From Alphaproteobacteria bacterium (GTDB lineage: Bacteria > Pseudomonadota > Alphaproteobacteria > JACAEB01): DNA of 27,494 bases. The notes under the pieces were generated by a model. That model made no database searches and had not been told where the DNA came from. It was given only the letters and a program-made list of their open reading frames with translations. The position numbers and the translations under genes are program-made. Below, piece after piece: positions 7,175 through 15,366 of the stretch. Location of the stretch: positions 1 through 27,494 of the forward strand of contig JACKLE010000016.1 in the NCBI GenBank assembly GCA_024236075.1, read 5' to 3'. The first letter of the stretch is position 1. Each line of letters opens with the position of its first letter.

Positions 7175-8224
7175 TCAGATAACGGCGCCCTGCTTCAGGA
7201 GCCAGTCGACCGAGCGGCGCATCCCCTCCCGGAGCTCGATCCTCGGCGCGAAGCCGAGAACCCGCCGCGCCTTCGAGATGTCGCACGCGATGGTCTTGTT
7301 CATTTCCGACAGCACGTGAATCTGCTGCTGGTAGAGGCCGACGGCCTGAAGGCCCGCATCGGCGATCTCGGCGAGATCCGCGACGATCCCCGGCACACGG
7401 ACGGTCTTGGGCGCGCACGGTATCGAGAAGTCCTCCGAGAGAACTGCGCGCACGGTATCGATGATCTCGTTCATCGCATAGGGACGCGCATCCGCGATCC
7501 AGAAGATCTCTCCGGCCGCCTTCTCCTCGCGTGCGGCCAGGAGAAGGCCCTGCGCGAGGTTGTCGACATACGACATCGAGCGCCGGTTCGTGCCGGGACC
7601 GCAGATCGGAAAGCGTCCCGCCTTCACCATCGCGAAGAACTGGGTCTGGCGCGGCGGCTGATAGGGCCCGTAGAACCAGGGAGCGCGGACAATGGCGAGC
7701 TCCGTGCCGCTCTTGTCGGCCGCGGCGAGAACCGCCTCCTCCATGCGCCGCTTCGAGCGCCCGTAGCCCATATAAGGATTGTAGGGGCTCTCCTCCGTAA
7801 AAAGATGATCCGGCGACGGATTGACGCCGATGGGCGAATTCGAGGACATGATGACGGCACGCTTCAGCCCGGCCTTTCGAGCGGCCTCGAAGACATTGAG
7901 CGTGCCTACGTGATTGACGGCGTCGAACTCGGCGACCCGGCGCGGATGGATGATGCCCGCGAGATGAATGAGCACGGCGCCCTCGGCGCCCGCCGCGAAG
8001 GCTTGGCACGCTTCGGAATCGCGCACGTCGCCGCGCACGATCTCCGCCCCCAGATCCGCGAGCCCCCTGGCATCGTCCGCCGCCGGAACGAGGCAGCGCA
8101 GCCCGGCGCCGCCCGGCGCGAGGTCCCCGAGCTCTGCCTCGCCCCTGGCGAGGATCTCGCACAGCCGCCGGCCGAGCCAGCCCGTCGCGCCCGTCACCAG
8201 AATATCCGGCGCCTTGCCGCTCAT
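7175..8224 (-). CDS. Extended SDR, NAD-dependent sugar epimerase/dehydratase family
   Basis: This is a 349-aa extended short-chain dehydrogenase and the last gene of the six-gene minus-strand set starting at 13100. The Rossmann motif GATGWLG is at residues 12-18, catalytic Ser is near 128 (IMSSNSPIG), and Tyr154-x-x-x-Lys158 lies in YGRSK. These fit a nucleotide-sugar or lipid-linked-sugar oxidoreductase or epimerase. The ATG at 8224 has a GGAGGAGAG ribosome site; a longer form starting 5 codons upstream lacks one. It lies 22 nt after the GMC oxidoreductase. The specific substrate is unknown; cluster context suggests a 2- or 3-keto sugar on a polyprenyl phosphate. Confidence 0.9.
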   Translation of the reverse strand: MSGKAPDILVTGATGWLGRRLCEILARGEAELGDLAPGGAGLRCLVPAADDARGLADLGAEIVRGDVRDSEACQAFAAGAEGAVLIHLAGIIHPRRVAEFDAVNHVGTLNVFEAARKAGLKRAVIMSSNSPIGVNPSPDHLFTEESPYNPYMGYGRSKRRMEEAVLAAADKSGTELAIVRAPWFYGPYQPPRQTQFFAMVKAGRFPICGPGTNRRSMSYVDNLAQGLLLAAREEKAAGEIFWIADARPYAMNEIIDTVRAVLSEDFSIPCAPKTVRVPGIVADLAEIADAGLQAVGLYQQQIHVLSEMNKTIACDISKARRVLGFAPRIELREGMRRSVDWLLKQGAVI

Positions 8225-8246
8225 GCCCCTCTCCTCCATCCCATCG

Positions 8247-9770
8247 TCAGGCCGCCTCGCCGAGGGCGCGCGCCCGTCCCTCCCGATCGCTCATCGCGAG
8301 CGCCGCCTCCGCCGCGCGGAAGGCGAGCGCCATGACGGTCCCTTGCGGATTGCAGCCGGGCGCATCCGGGATGAGGCTCGCATCCGCGACGACGAGATTG
8401 TCCGTGCCCCACACGCGGCCGAACCCGTCGACGGCGGAGGCATCGGGCCGCGCTCCCGGCCGGCACGACCCGAATATGTGGATGGTCATGAGGTTCGTGC
8501 GTGCCTGCGGAAGGTCGCCATCGGCCAGCGCCCGCGCCTCGCCGACCGAGCGCCAGGGGCCCGCGCCTGTGACGCTCGGCCAAACCTCGCGCGCGCCGGC
8601 CGCGAACATCGCCTCGCCGAGGCGCGCCCCGATTTCGGCGAGCGCGCGCCAGTCGTCCGGCGCCAGACGAAAGAAGACGAGCGGCTCGGCCAATCCCGGA
8701 AGCGCGAGGACGCGGCCCTGCCCCTTCGGGCGGATCATGCCGTAGAAGCTGCCGCATTGGCGCCAGCGCTCCATCAGATGGCCGCGCCGCGTCCAATCCT
8801 CCGCGAGACCCATGGCGAGAAGCGCGGGAGTCATGACCGAGCCGCCGATACGCTGGTCGGGCATGAACTCCGTGATCGCCGTCAGCGGCAGGCGGAATTT
8901 GTGAAAGTCCCGCGCCTCGTCGAAGAGCGCCACGCATTTGATCGTGGGATGGAGCTTGAACGTCGCGCCCGCCCGCCGGCTGACGAGGGAGCGTTGGAGC
9001 AGCGCGGGCGTGTGCACGGCGCCCGCCGCGACGAAGAAGCGCTTCGCCCGTACACGGAACGCATGCGTCCGTCCGTCCGGTCCCGTCGCGCGGCCGACGG
9101 CCGCGACGATGCTTCGCCCGCGGCGCAAGAGCCGCTCGACCCGCGCGCCGGCAAGAAGGCGCATGCCGCGGGACGTGGCGGCCGGCAGCAGCGTCTCGGA
9201 CATCGACTGCTTGCCGCCCGTGGGGCAGCGGAAGGAGCACATGTTCGTGCCGGCGCAGAAACGCTGGCCGCGCTCGAGCGCGGAGACCTTCCAGCCCAGC
9301 CTCTCGCCCGCCTCCGCGAGGATGCGCGACGGCGGCTCGAGCGGACCGGGTGTCAGGCTCGCGTTCACGGCCGCCGCCGCCCGGTCGTAGTAGGGCCTCA
9401 GAGCGGCGGCGCCGAACTCGGCAAGCTCGAATTCGCGCGCCCAGCCGTCCAGCATATCGTCCGCGACGCGCTGGAAGATCGCGCTGTTGATCTCGGTCGA
9501 GCCTCCGACGGCCGCGCCCTCGGCATAGGCGATGGGCGGCACGCCGAGCGCCGCCGTCAGGCCGGCGCCGCGCCAGAGCCTCGGGATCGCCTCGCCGCCG
9601 GTGCCGTCCGCCGCCTCGGCCGGCACGTTCGGCCCCTCCTCGAGCATGACGACGTCCAGGCCCGCTGCGGTCAGCACGTCGGCGACGCTCGCCCCGCCGG
9701 CGCCCGAGCCGACGATGCAGGCGTCCGCCTCGAGGCTCGCGGGACCCGAAAGGCGGAACGTCCCCTTCAT
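8247..9770 (-). CDS. GMC-family FAD-dependent oxidoreductase
   Basis: This is a 507-aa glucose-methanol-choline family flavoprotein that oxidises an alcohol to a carbonyl. The N-terminal FAD Rossmann motif GSGAGG is at residues 21-26 with the acidic strand end VVMLEEG. A cysteine-containing segment (FCAGTNMCSFRCPTGGKQS) is typical of membrane-associated GMC dehydrogenases. The C-terminal domain shows IHIFGSCRPG and the active-site region DAPGCNPQGTVMAL. No signal peptide is visible. It overlaps the upstream 139-aa gene by 4 nt (ATGA), so the two are translationally coupled and may form a complex. In this cluster it could do the job DprE1 does in mycobacteria, oxidising a furanose hydroxyl, although it belongs to another flavoprotein family. 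That role is a hypothesis. Confidence 0.9.
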   Translation of the reverse strand: MKGTFRLSGPASLEADACIVGSGAGGASVADVLTAAGLDVVMLEEGPNVPAEAADGTGGEAIPRLWRGAGLTAALGVPPIAYAEGAAVGGSTEINSAIFQRVADDMLDGWAREFELAEFGAAALRPYYDRAAAAVNASLTPGPLEPPSRILAEAGERLGWKVSALERGQRFCAGTNMCSFRCPTGGKQSMSETLLPAATSRGMRLLAGARVERLLRRGRSIVAAVGRATGPDGRTHAFRVRAKRFFVAAGAVHTPALLQRSLVSRRAGATFKLHPTIKCVALFDEARDFHKFRLPLTAITEFMPDQRIGGSVMTPALLAMGLAEDWTRRGHLMERWRQCGSFYGMIRPKGQGRVLALPGLAEPLVFFRLAPDDWRALAEIGARLGEAMFAAGAREVWPSVTGAGPWRSVGEARALADGDLPQARTNLMTIHIFGSCRPGARPDASAVDGFGRVWGTDNLVVADASLIPDAPGCNPQGTVMALAFRAAEAALAMSDREGRARALGEAA

Positions 9771-10186
9771 GGCGCGGCCCCGGCGAGGAGCGCCCGCCTG
9801 CGCGCGCGAAAGGCCGCCTGGCGCGATTCGGGCGGCTCGGACTCGCCCATGGCCTCGGCGACGAAGGGATGCTCGTAGAAGGCGAGGACCGTCAGGGTAC
9901 GGTATATGCGCACCGCCGCGGCGAGCGGCGCGATCGCCTGCAGCGCATCGAGCGCCCGGCGCACCTGCGCGGGCTTGTCGCGACGCGTCCAGCCCGGCGC
10001 GCGGAGGGCGAGCCAAAGGCGCACGGGCAATGTCAGGACCGCGGCGCCGAGGCGCACGTGAAGCGGCGCGAGCGACAGAAAGCGCGCGACCTGCATCGTC
10101 ACGGCGCCTTCGACCGCATGCCTCAGCCGCGGCGAGAGCTCCGGCGTCTCGGGCATGAGGTGGCGGACGAGCGCGTGGAGGAACAT
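9767..10186 (-). CDS. Small protein coupled to the GMC oxidoreductase, function unknown
   Basis: This is a 139-aa protein I do not recognise. It is rich in Arg, Leu and Ala, with a hydrophobic stretch (about residues 40-62, LAPLHVRLGAAVLTLPVRLWL) and a conserved-looking ending, LAFYEHPFVAEAMGE. The stop overlaps the GMC start by 4 nt, and it starts 4 nt after the small transporter. GMC and related dehydrogenases often have a small partner subunit that helps assembly or electron transfer, so this is the natural first guess. No TAT signal or cofactor motif is visible, and it does not look like the gluconate-dehydrogenase gamma subunit. Confidence 0.75.
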   Translation of the reverse strand: MFLHALVRHLMPETPELSPRLRHAVEGAVTMQVARFLSLAPLHVRLGAAVLTLPVRLWLALRAPGWTRRDKPAQVRRALDALQAIAPLAAAVRIYRTLTVLAFYEHPFVAEAMGESEPPESRQAAFRARRRALLAGAAP

Positions 10187-10190
10187 CGGC

Positions 10191-10544
10191 CTAGCCCGCG
10201 GGGCGAGCCATCAGCCAGATGCCGCCCGCGACGAGCAGGAGGCCGGACGCCTGCACGAGGCTCATGCGCTCCCCGAAGATGAGGCCCGAGGCCAGCACGA
10301 GCAGCGCGAAGCCGAAGCCGGCGAGGATCGGATAGGCTATCGAGACCGGCGCCTGGTCCAGGGCCTTGGCGAAGAGGATGACGTTGACGCCGTAGAACAT
10401 CAGCCCGCCGATGAAATACGGATTGACGACCATGGAGATGAGGCCCGCATCGCCCGCGCTCACCCGGCTCTGCTTGAGAAGCAGATTGCCGATGCAGGAA
10501 TTGATGCCTGCCGCCAGCACCAGAAGTAGGCTCGTCCAACTCAT
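10191..10544 (-). CDS. SMR/EamA-like four-helix transporter, possible lipid-sugar flippase
   Basis: This is a 117-aa protein with four predicted membrane helices, the size of small multidrug resistance proteins and of ArnE/ArnF. The first helix contains GNLLLKQ, similar to the G-Q-L-x-x-K-Q pattern of ArnE-type flippases, and has no glutamate where EmrE-type exporters carry the essential Glu14. That points to lipid-linked sugar flipping rather than drug export. The start overlaps the stop of the preceding SDR by 4 nt, and the next gene begins 4 nt after its stop, so it is embedded in the operon. If the cluster makes a polyprenyl-phosphate sugar, this is the best candidate to move it to the periplasmic face. 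Substrate and direction are inferred. Confidence 0.85.
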   Translation of the reverse strand: MSWTSLLLVLAAGINSCIGNLLLKQSRVSAGDAGLISMVVNPYFIGGLMFYGVNVILFAKALDQAPVSIAYPILAGFGFALLVLASGLIFGERMSLVQASGLLLVAGGIWLMARPAG

Positions 10545-11596
10545 GACGGCATGAACCTCATGATGAGCGGGGCAAGGACCATGGCGCCCTGCTTCACCGG
10601 GGATTGATGATGGGAACGGCCTTCGCGCCCGAGATCGTGACGGTGCGCGAGGTACCAGTCGTAGCTGTCCTCGATCGCCGAGGCGTTCGAATGGCGCGGC
10701 GCGTAGCCGAGCTCGCTCACCGCATCCGAAATGTCGAAGTAGAGCGAGCGGCCATACATGAGCGAGTGATAAGGTCCGAGCGGCGAAAGGCCGAGCGCGC
10801 TCGCCGCGTTCATGGCCGCCGATGAGAGCCCGAGGGGCAGCGACTTCACGCGGCTCTTCGTGCCGGCGTGGGCGATGAGCCCCTCGAGGAGCTCGCGCAT
10901 GGTGCCGAACTCGGCCGCTCCGATGTTGTAGACGGCAGGCCCGGCGCGCTCGCCCGCCGCAAGGCAGGCGGCCGCGAGGTCGTCGGCATGCACGAACTGA
11001 TAGACGTTGCCGCCGCCGTCGAAGACGGGAACGTCGAGCCCTCGGGAAACCCAGTCGAAGAGGATCTGAAATATGCCGAGCCGTCCATGGCCCACAATAG
11101 TCCTGGGACGGATGATCGTGACGTCGAGGCCCGCCTTCGTCGCCTCGTGGCACATGCGCTCCCCGGCCTCCTTGGCGCGGCCATATTCCTCGGCCGGCGT
11201 CGGCGCCGTCGCGCGCGTCACGGGATTTTCCTTCGGCACGCCGAAGACGGCGCTCGAGGACGTGTAGACGACCTTCCTCGCGCCCGCCTTCCTGGCGGCT
11301 TCGAGGATGATCCGCGTGCCGTCCGAGTTCACGGACCAGAACTTGTCCTTGTCCTTGGCGAGCGGCACCTGCGCCACATTGTGGTGGATGACCGCCATCC
11401 CGCTCGCCGCGCGCGCGACGGCCTCCGCGTCGCGAATATCGCCCCGGTGAAATTCGACCTGCGTCGCGAGGCCGGCGTCCGGCGCATTGAGGTCGAACAC
11501 GCGCACCGCATAGCCCCGCGCGAGGAGGGCGCGCGTCAGAACCTCGCCGAAATAGCCCGAGCCGCCGGTGACAAGCGCGGTCTTGGCCTCTCCCAT
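10541..11596 (-). CDS. Extended SDR, NAD-dependent epimerase/dehydratase family
   Basis: This is a 351-aa extended SDR with nucleotide motif GGSGYFG at residues 11-17, a serine-rich active-site strand (VVYTSSSAVFG) and the catalytic pair in EYGRAK. It is the second gene of the minus-strand set, 28 nt after the HAD-UbiA gene, and it overlaps the small transporter by 4 nt. It belongs to the broad family of nucleotide-sugar and hopanoid-associated epimerases; the sequence does not say which. It is distinct in sequence from the second SDR at 7175, so the pathway may need two reductive or epimerising steps. ATG 11596 is chosen because it sits just before the first beta strand; GGAG lies 10 nt upstream. 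Confidence 0.9.
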   Translation of the reverse strand: MGEAKTALVTGGSGYFGEVLTRALLARGYAVRVFDLNAPDAGLATQVEFHRGDIRDAEAVARAASGMAVIHHNVAQVPLAKDKDKFWSVNSDGTRIILEAARKAGARKVVYTSSSAVFGVPKENPVTRATAPTPAEEYGRAKEAGERMCHEATKAGLDVTIIRPRTIVGHGRLGIFQILFDWVSRGLDVPVFDGGGNVYQFVHADDLAAACLAAGERAGPAVYNIGAAEFGTMRELLEGLIAHAGTKSRVKSLPLGLSSAAMNAASALGLSPLGPYHSLMYGRSLYFDISDAVSELGYAPRHSNASAIEDSYDWYLAHRHDLGREGRSHHQSPVKQGAMVLAPLIMRFMPS

Positions 11597-11624
11597 CAAC
11601 TCGTGCTCCACCTCAGTTGCGCGC

Positions 11625-13100
11625 TCAGGCGAGCGCCGCCAGCGCAAACGATCCGGCCGCCAGGAAGCCGAGAATGATGCTCAACGGGTCCTTGATGGCG
11701 AAGAGGACCGGGTCGTCGTCGAGCCGGCCGCGATGGCAAAGGAACCAGATGCGCCCGAGCCAGACGTAGAAGACGACGGGCAGCGCCCAAAGCCAATGCG
11801 GCGTTTTGTAGAGGCCGACCACCTGCTTGTCGGCAACGTAGAGCATGACCACGAGGATCGCCGCAAACCCGCTCGCGACCCCCATGCAAAGGACGAAGAC
11901 GGCGTCGTCCGAGCGATAGCCGCGCCCGGGCACGTCGCCGCCGCCGAGCTGGGCCTTGCGGTGGAGCTCGACATGGCGCTTGGCGAGCGAAAGCGAGAGG
12001 AAGAGCATCAGGCAGAAGCCGAGGATCCAGGGCGTCGGCTCGACGTTGATGAGGGCGAGGCCCATCAGCAGGCGGAGCGTGAACAGCGTCGCGAGCGTCA
12101 GGACGTCGACGACCGGGATCTGCTTCAGCTTGAAGGAATAGGCGAGCGTCACCACGAGATAGGTGCCGACGGTGATCGCGAACTCGCGGTCGAGGAGGAC
12201 GGCGGCCACGGCGCCGATCACGATCCCGATCGGAATGAGGATCAAGGCGATGGAGATGGGCAGCGCGCCGCTCGCGAAAGGGCGGTTGCGCTTGGACCAG
12301 TGCTGCCGGTCGGCGCTGAGGTCGGCGAGGTCGTTGAGTATGTAGGTCGACGAGGCCAGCAGGTTGATGATGAGGAAGCCGAGGAGGCACATCACCCAGT
12401 TCAGCCAGTGCTCGGGCACCATGGCGCGCTGGGCGACAATGGGGGCGGCGAAGATGAGGGCGTTCTTGGCCCATTGGTGGACGCGGGCGGCCTTCGCCCA
12501 GGTCTCGAGCGGAGCGGCGCGCTCGAAGAAGATGCGCTCGACGGGTTTCTTCAGCTCCTGCATCTTTCTCAGCGTTCCCGCTTGCCGGCCCGCAAACGAC
12601 ACGCGCTGGGCGGATTTCCATACTGCAATGTCGGCGCCCGCGTCGCCTACATAGGCGTAGCCTTCCGGAAAAAGCTTCTGCAACCTGTCGCGCTTGGCGG
12701 GGCCTTTGAGGTTCGCGTGGCCGTCCGACCCGATGGCGCCGTCGAAGAGGCCGTGCACGGCCGCGATGCGGTCGACGATCTCCTGGTCGGAGGCGGAAAC
12801 GAGATAGATCTTGCGGCCTCTCGCGCGCTCTTCCGCCAGCCATTCGGCGAGCGGGCGGCGAACCGGGAGCGTCGCGAGATCGACGAGGCCCGCCCGCGCC
12901 AGGCGCCGCTTGAGGCCCGCCTTGCCCTCGATGAGAAGCAGGAACGGCGCCAGCAGAAAGAGCCAGGGGGCCCGGGTGATGGCCGCGGCGAGCCCCTCGA
13001 GGAGCACGTCGGTCCTCAGAAACGTCCCGTCGAGATCCACGGCGAGCGGCACATCGGCCGAGCCCGGCTCGACATTCCCGCTGAGCGCCGTGTCCTGCAT
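11625..13100 (-). CDS. HAD phosphatase-UbiA prenyltransferase fusion (DPPR-synthase-like)
   Basis: This is a 491-aa two-domain protein. Residues 15-175 are a HAD phosphatase: DLDGT at 22-26, LVSAS as motif II and VGDAGAD as motif III. Residues 200-491 are a UbiA membrane prenyltransferase with motif 1 N256D-x-x-D-x-x-x-D (NDLADLSADRQHWSKRNRP) and motif 2 YSFKLKQIPVVDVLTL. This pattern is close to decaprenyl-phosphate phosphoribosyltransferase (Rv3806c type), which joins PRPP to a polyprenyl phosphate. The fused HAD domain would then remove the 5-phosphate to give polyprenyl-phosphoryl-ribose; in Azorhizobium the separate NoeC/NoeH pair is assigned similar roles. It is the first gene of the minus operon. 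A GTG 21 codons upstream (13163) is an alternative start. Confidence 0.9.
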   Translation of the reverse strand: MQDTALSGNVEPGSADVPLAVDLDGTFLRTDVLLEGLAAAITRAPWLFLLAPFLLLIEGKAGLKRRLARAGLVDLATLPVRRPLAEWLAEERARGRKIYLVSASDQEIVDRIAAVHGLFDGAIGSDGHANLKGPAKRDRLQKLFPEGYAYVGDAGADIAVWKSAQRVSFAGRQAGTLRKMQELKKPVERIFFERAAPLETWAKAARVHQWAKNALIFAAPIVAQRAMVPEHWLNWVMCLLGFLIINLLASSTYILNDLADLSADRQHWSKRNRPFASGALPISIALILIPIGIVIGAVAAVLLDREFAITVGTYLVVTLAYSFKLKQIPVVDVLTLATLFTLRLLMGLALINVEPTPWILGFCLMLFLSLSLAKRHVELHRKAQLGGGDVPGRGYRSDDAVFVLCMGVASGFAAILVVMLYVADKQVVGLYKTPHWLWALPVVFYVWLGRIWFLCHRGRLDDDPVLFAIKDPLSIILGFLAAGSFALAALA

Positions 13101-13345
13101 CGCGTCAAGATCCCCAAGCCCGGCCGCGCCGCACGGCCGGCCGGCAGTTCGAGCTGCAAGCACCGCGCCAGAGCCTCTCGCGCCCGCTCGGGCATGGCGG
13201 ATGCGCGCGAAGCTAGTGCAATTCGCCGTGCGACGGAATGCGTCCCGACGGGCAGCACTCCCATGGCTCGAAACTTGCTATTTCTGGGGATGACTGTGGC
13301 GTGGCCGCGCGCGGCGCGGCGCTTCGGGCTATTGGGGAAGCCTCC
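13101..13345. promoter_or_regulatory. Divergent promoter region of the lipid-linked sugar cluster
   Basis: These 245 nt separate the two divergent operons and must hold both promoters. A GC-rich inverted repeat lies near the UbiA side around 13120-13145 (CCGGCCG and CGGCCGG arms). AT-richer patches at about 13210-13222 and 13273-13292 are the likely core-promoter zones. No FixK box was found. Confidence 0.4.
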
Positions 13346-14665
13346 ATGATATCCGCCCTCGGTCGGCTGATGCCGGCGATCCGCCCGCATATGCGCCATC
13401 TGGCGATCGCGGCGGCCGTGCTCGTCGTCGCGAGCGCCCTGGCGGGCGCCTTCTCGGCCAAGGGCGTCACCTCCGACTTCGCCAATTTCTACGATGCGGG
13501 CCACAAGGCGCTCGCCGGCGAGACCGACACGCTTTTCGATCCGCATGCGCTCATCGAGGGCAAGCCGCCGCTCGCCAATATGGGCTTCTTCAGCGCCCCG
13601 ATCACCGCCTATCTCTACGCGCCGCTCTCCACGCTCGAGCCGCGTCTCGCCATGCGCCTCTTCAAGATCGAGAACGCGCTCGCGATCCTGCTCGCGCTCG
13701 TGCTGCTCTACGCCCATGCGCGGCGCTTCGCGGCGCCCGGAGACGAGGATCTCTACGCGGCCCTCTTCCTCGGCATGGCGCTCGTCTACATGCCGCTCTG
13801 GACCGTCTTCCGCGTGGGAGGGCAGACCACGCCGACCGTCTTCCTCCTCCTCGTCGCGGCGCTGACGGCGACGACCTCCCGGCGGATGGTGCTGGCGGCC
13901 GCGCTGCTCTTCGCCGCGGCGGCGATCAAGCCCTTCCTCGCGCCGTGCCTCGCGCTCCTCGCGCTCACGCAGGGCTGGCGCTTCTTCCTGGCGCTTGCGG
14001 GCATCTCCGCGGCCGTCGGGCTCGCCTCGGTCGCCATCATGGGCTGGCCCGTCCATGCCGAGTTCCTCGGCCAGCTCGCCGGCATCGCCAACGAGGCGAA
14101 GCTGCCCCAGCTCAACAGCTCCCTCACGGCGGGGCTCGAAGCTGTCCTGCTCGCCCTCGCCGGCGGCGATGCCGGCGCCGACAAGCCGCTGCTCGTGGCG
14201 ATCGTCGCGACCTCCATCCGGCTCGGCATCGTCGGCTTCGTCGTCTGGCTCTACATCTCGGCGCAGCGCAGCCTCGCCGTCCCGGCGGCCCGGCGCCATT
14301 TCACATTCGTGCTCGCGGTGCTCTTCGCGCTGCTCTTCACGCCGGTCGTCTGGGCCCACTATCTGAGCTTCGTCTTCATCCTCATCGCCTATCTCGCGGC
14401 GTCCTGGCGCAGCCTGCCCCTCGGCGCGAACGCGCTTGTCGGCCTCATCGTGCTCCTGGCGATGGGCCAGCACGTGCGCATCGTGCAGTGGATCGACAGC
14501 CATATCGGCTTCGAGAGCCTCGCCATGCAGGTGGCGGTCGCCGAGTTCAAGAGCCTGCCCCTGCTCCTGACGCTCATCCTCCTTTGGAAGTTCCGGGACG
14601 CGATCTTCGCGACCTATCGCGCGCCGGCCTGGCGCACTCTCTCCGACGAAGGTCTGCCGTCATGA
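13346..14665 (+). CDS. GT87-like polyprenyl-phosphate-dependent membrane glycosyltransferase
   Basis: This is a 439-aa integral membrane protein with about nine or ten hydrophobic segments. It fits the DUF2029/GT87 group of GT-C transferases, whose members use polyprenyl-phosphate sugars on the outer face of the membrane. The first periplasmic loop has the expected acidic signature SDFANFYDAG (Asp44), followed by DTLFDP. Later conserved-looking positions include Lys in AAIKPFLAP and a late WAHYLSF segment. A GGGGAAG ribosome site precedes ATG 13346. It is divergent from the HAD-UbiA operon and overlaps the next gene by 4 nt. In context it is the likely enzyme that transfers the flipped sugar to an acceptor. 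Donor and acceptor are unknown. Confidence 0.82.
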   Translation: MISALGRLMPAIRPHMRHLAIAAAVLVVASALAGAFSAKGVTSDFANFYDAGHKALAGETDTLFDPHALIEGKPPLANMGFFSAPITAYLYAPLSTLEPRLAMRLFKIENALAILLALVLLYAHARRFAAPGDEDLYAALFLGMALVYMPLWTVFRVGGQTTPTVFLLLVAALTATTSRRMVLAAALLFAAAAIKPFLAPCLALLALTQGWRFFLALAGISAAVGLASVAIMGWPVHAEFLGQLAGIANEAKLPQLNSSLTAGLEAVLLALAGGDAGADKPLLVAIVATSIRLGIVGFVVWLYISAQRSLAVPAARRHFTFVLAVLFALLFTPVVWAHYLSFVFILIAYLAASWRSLPLGANALVGLIVLLAMGQHVRIVQWIDSHIGFESLAMQVAVAEFKSLPLLLTLILLWKFRDAIFATYRAPAWRTLSDEGLPS

Positions 14666-15333
14666 GCCTGCCTGCCGCCGCCGCCTCCCTCCTCATGGGC
14701 CCGCTCGCGCGCCGCCTCTACGGCGCGGCGCTCGTGGCGGCCGCCGTGTGCCTTGCCTATCTCGCCGTGAGCCTCGTCCACTTCCGCTACTTCGAGGTGC
14801 GCGTGGTCCTCTATGCGGGGCTCTTCGACGCGCTGCTCGCGGCCGGCCTCGTCGGCATCGGACTCGCCGCGCTCGCGCGCCTTCGCGCGACGCCCTTCCT
14901 CGGCCTCGTCGGCGTCGAGCCGGCGCTCGCCTGGACCGCCGGCCTCCTCGCCTCGCTGTTCTTCGTCGTGCTCATTCCGACGGTCGTCGACCGCTCGCTC
15001 TCGATCTACCTTCTCGAGAAGCTCGACCAGCGCGGCGGCGCCATCGCGGCGGACCGGCTGGAGACGATCTTCGTCGACGAATATCTGCCCGAGCATCACG
15101 TCGTCGGCGTCCGTCTCACCGAGCAGCTCAACTCGGGAACCATCCGCCTCGAGAACGGTTGCGTGCGGCTCACGAGCCAGGGCAAGCGCGCGGTCTGGTT
15201 CGCCCAGACCTTTCGCGGCGCCTTCCTCCCGCGCCACCGGCGCATTCTGGGCGACGTGACGGCGGCCATGACCCACCCGGTCGGGCAGGTCGACCCGGGC
15301 TCCCTCCCCGACTATGGCTGCAAGGGCTCCTGA
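14662..15333 (+). CDS. Membrane protein with C-terminal soluble domain, function unknown
   Basis: This is a 223-aa protein not recognised as a known family. Three hydrophobic helices (about residues 20-40, 48-72 and 88-108) are followed by a soluble domain of about 115 residues. Within it, residues about 130-180 (DRLETIFVDEYL, then IRLENGCVRLTSQGKRAVWF) look somewhat like a winged-helix arrangement with an LTxxG wing, which would be odd on a membrane protein. Its ATG overlaps the stop of the GT87-like gene (ATGA), so the two should be translated together and may work as a pair. It is convergent with the MFS gene. Confidence 0.75.
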   Translation: MSLPAAAASLLMGPLARRLYGAALVAAAVCLAYLAVSLVHFRYFEVRVVLYAGLFDALLAAGLVGIGLAALARLRATPFLGLVGVEPALAWTAGLLASLFFVVLIPTVVDRSLSIYLLEKLDQRGGAIAADRLETIFVDEYLPEHHVVGVRLTEQLNSGTIRLENGCVRLTSQGKRAVWFAQTFRGAFLPRHRRILGDVTAAMTHPVGQVDPGSLPDYGCKGS

Positions 15334-15366
15334 AGCCCCTCGCCGCCCGGGCGACCGGCAGCCGTC

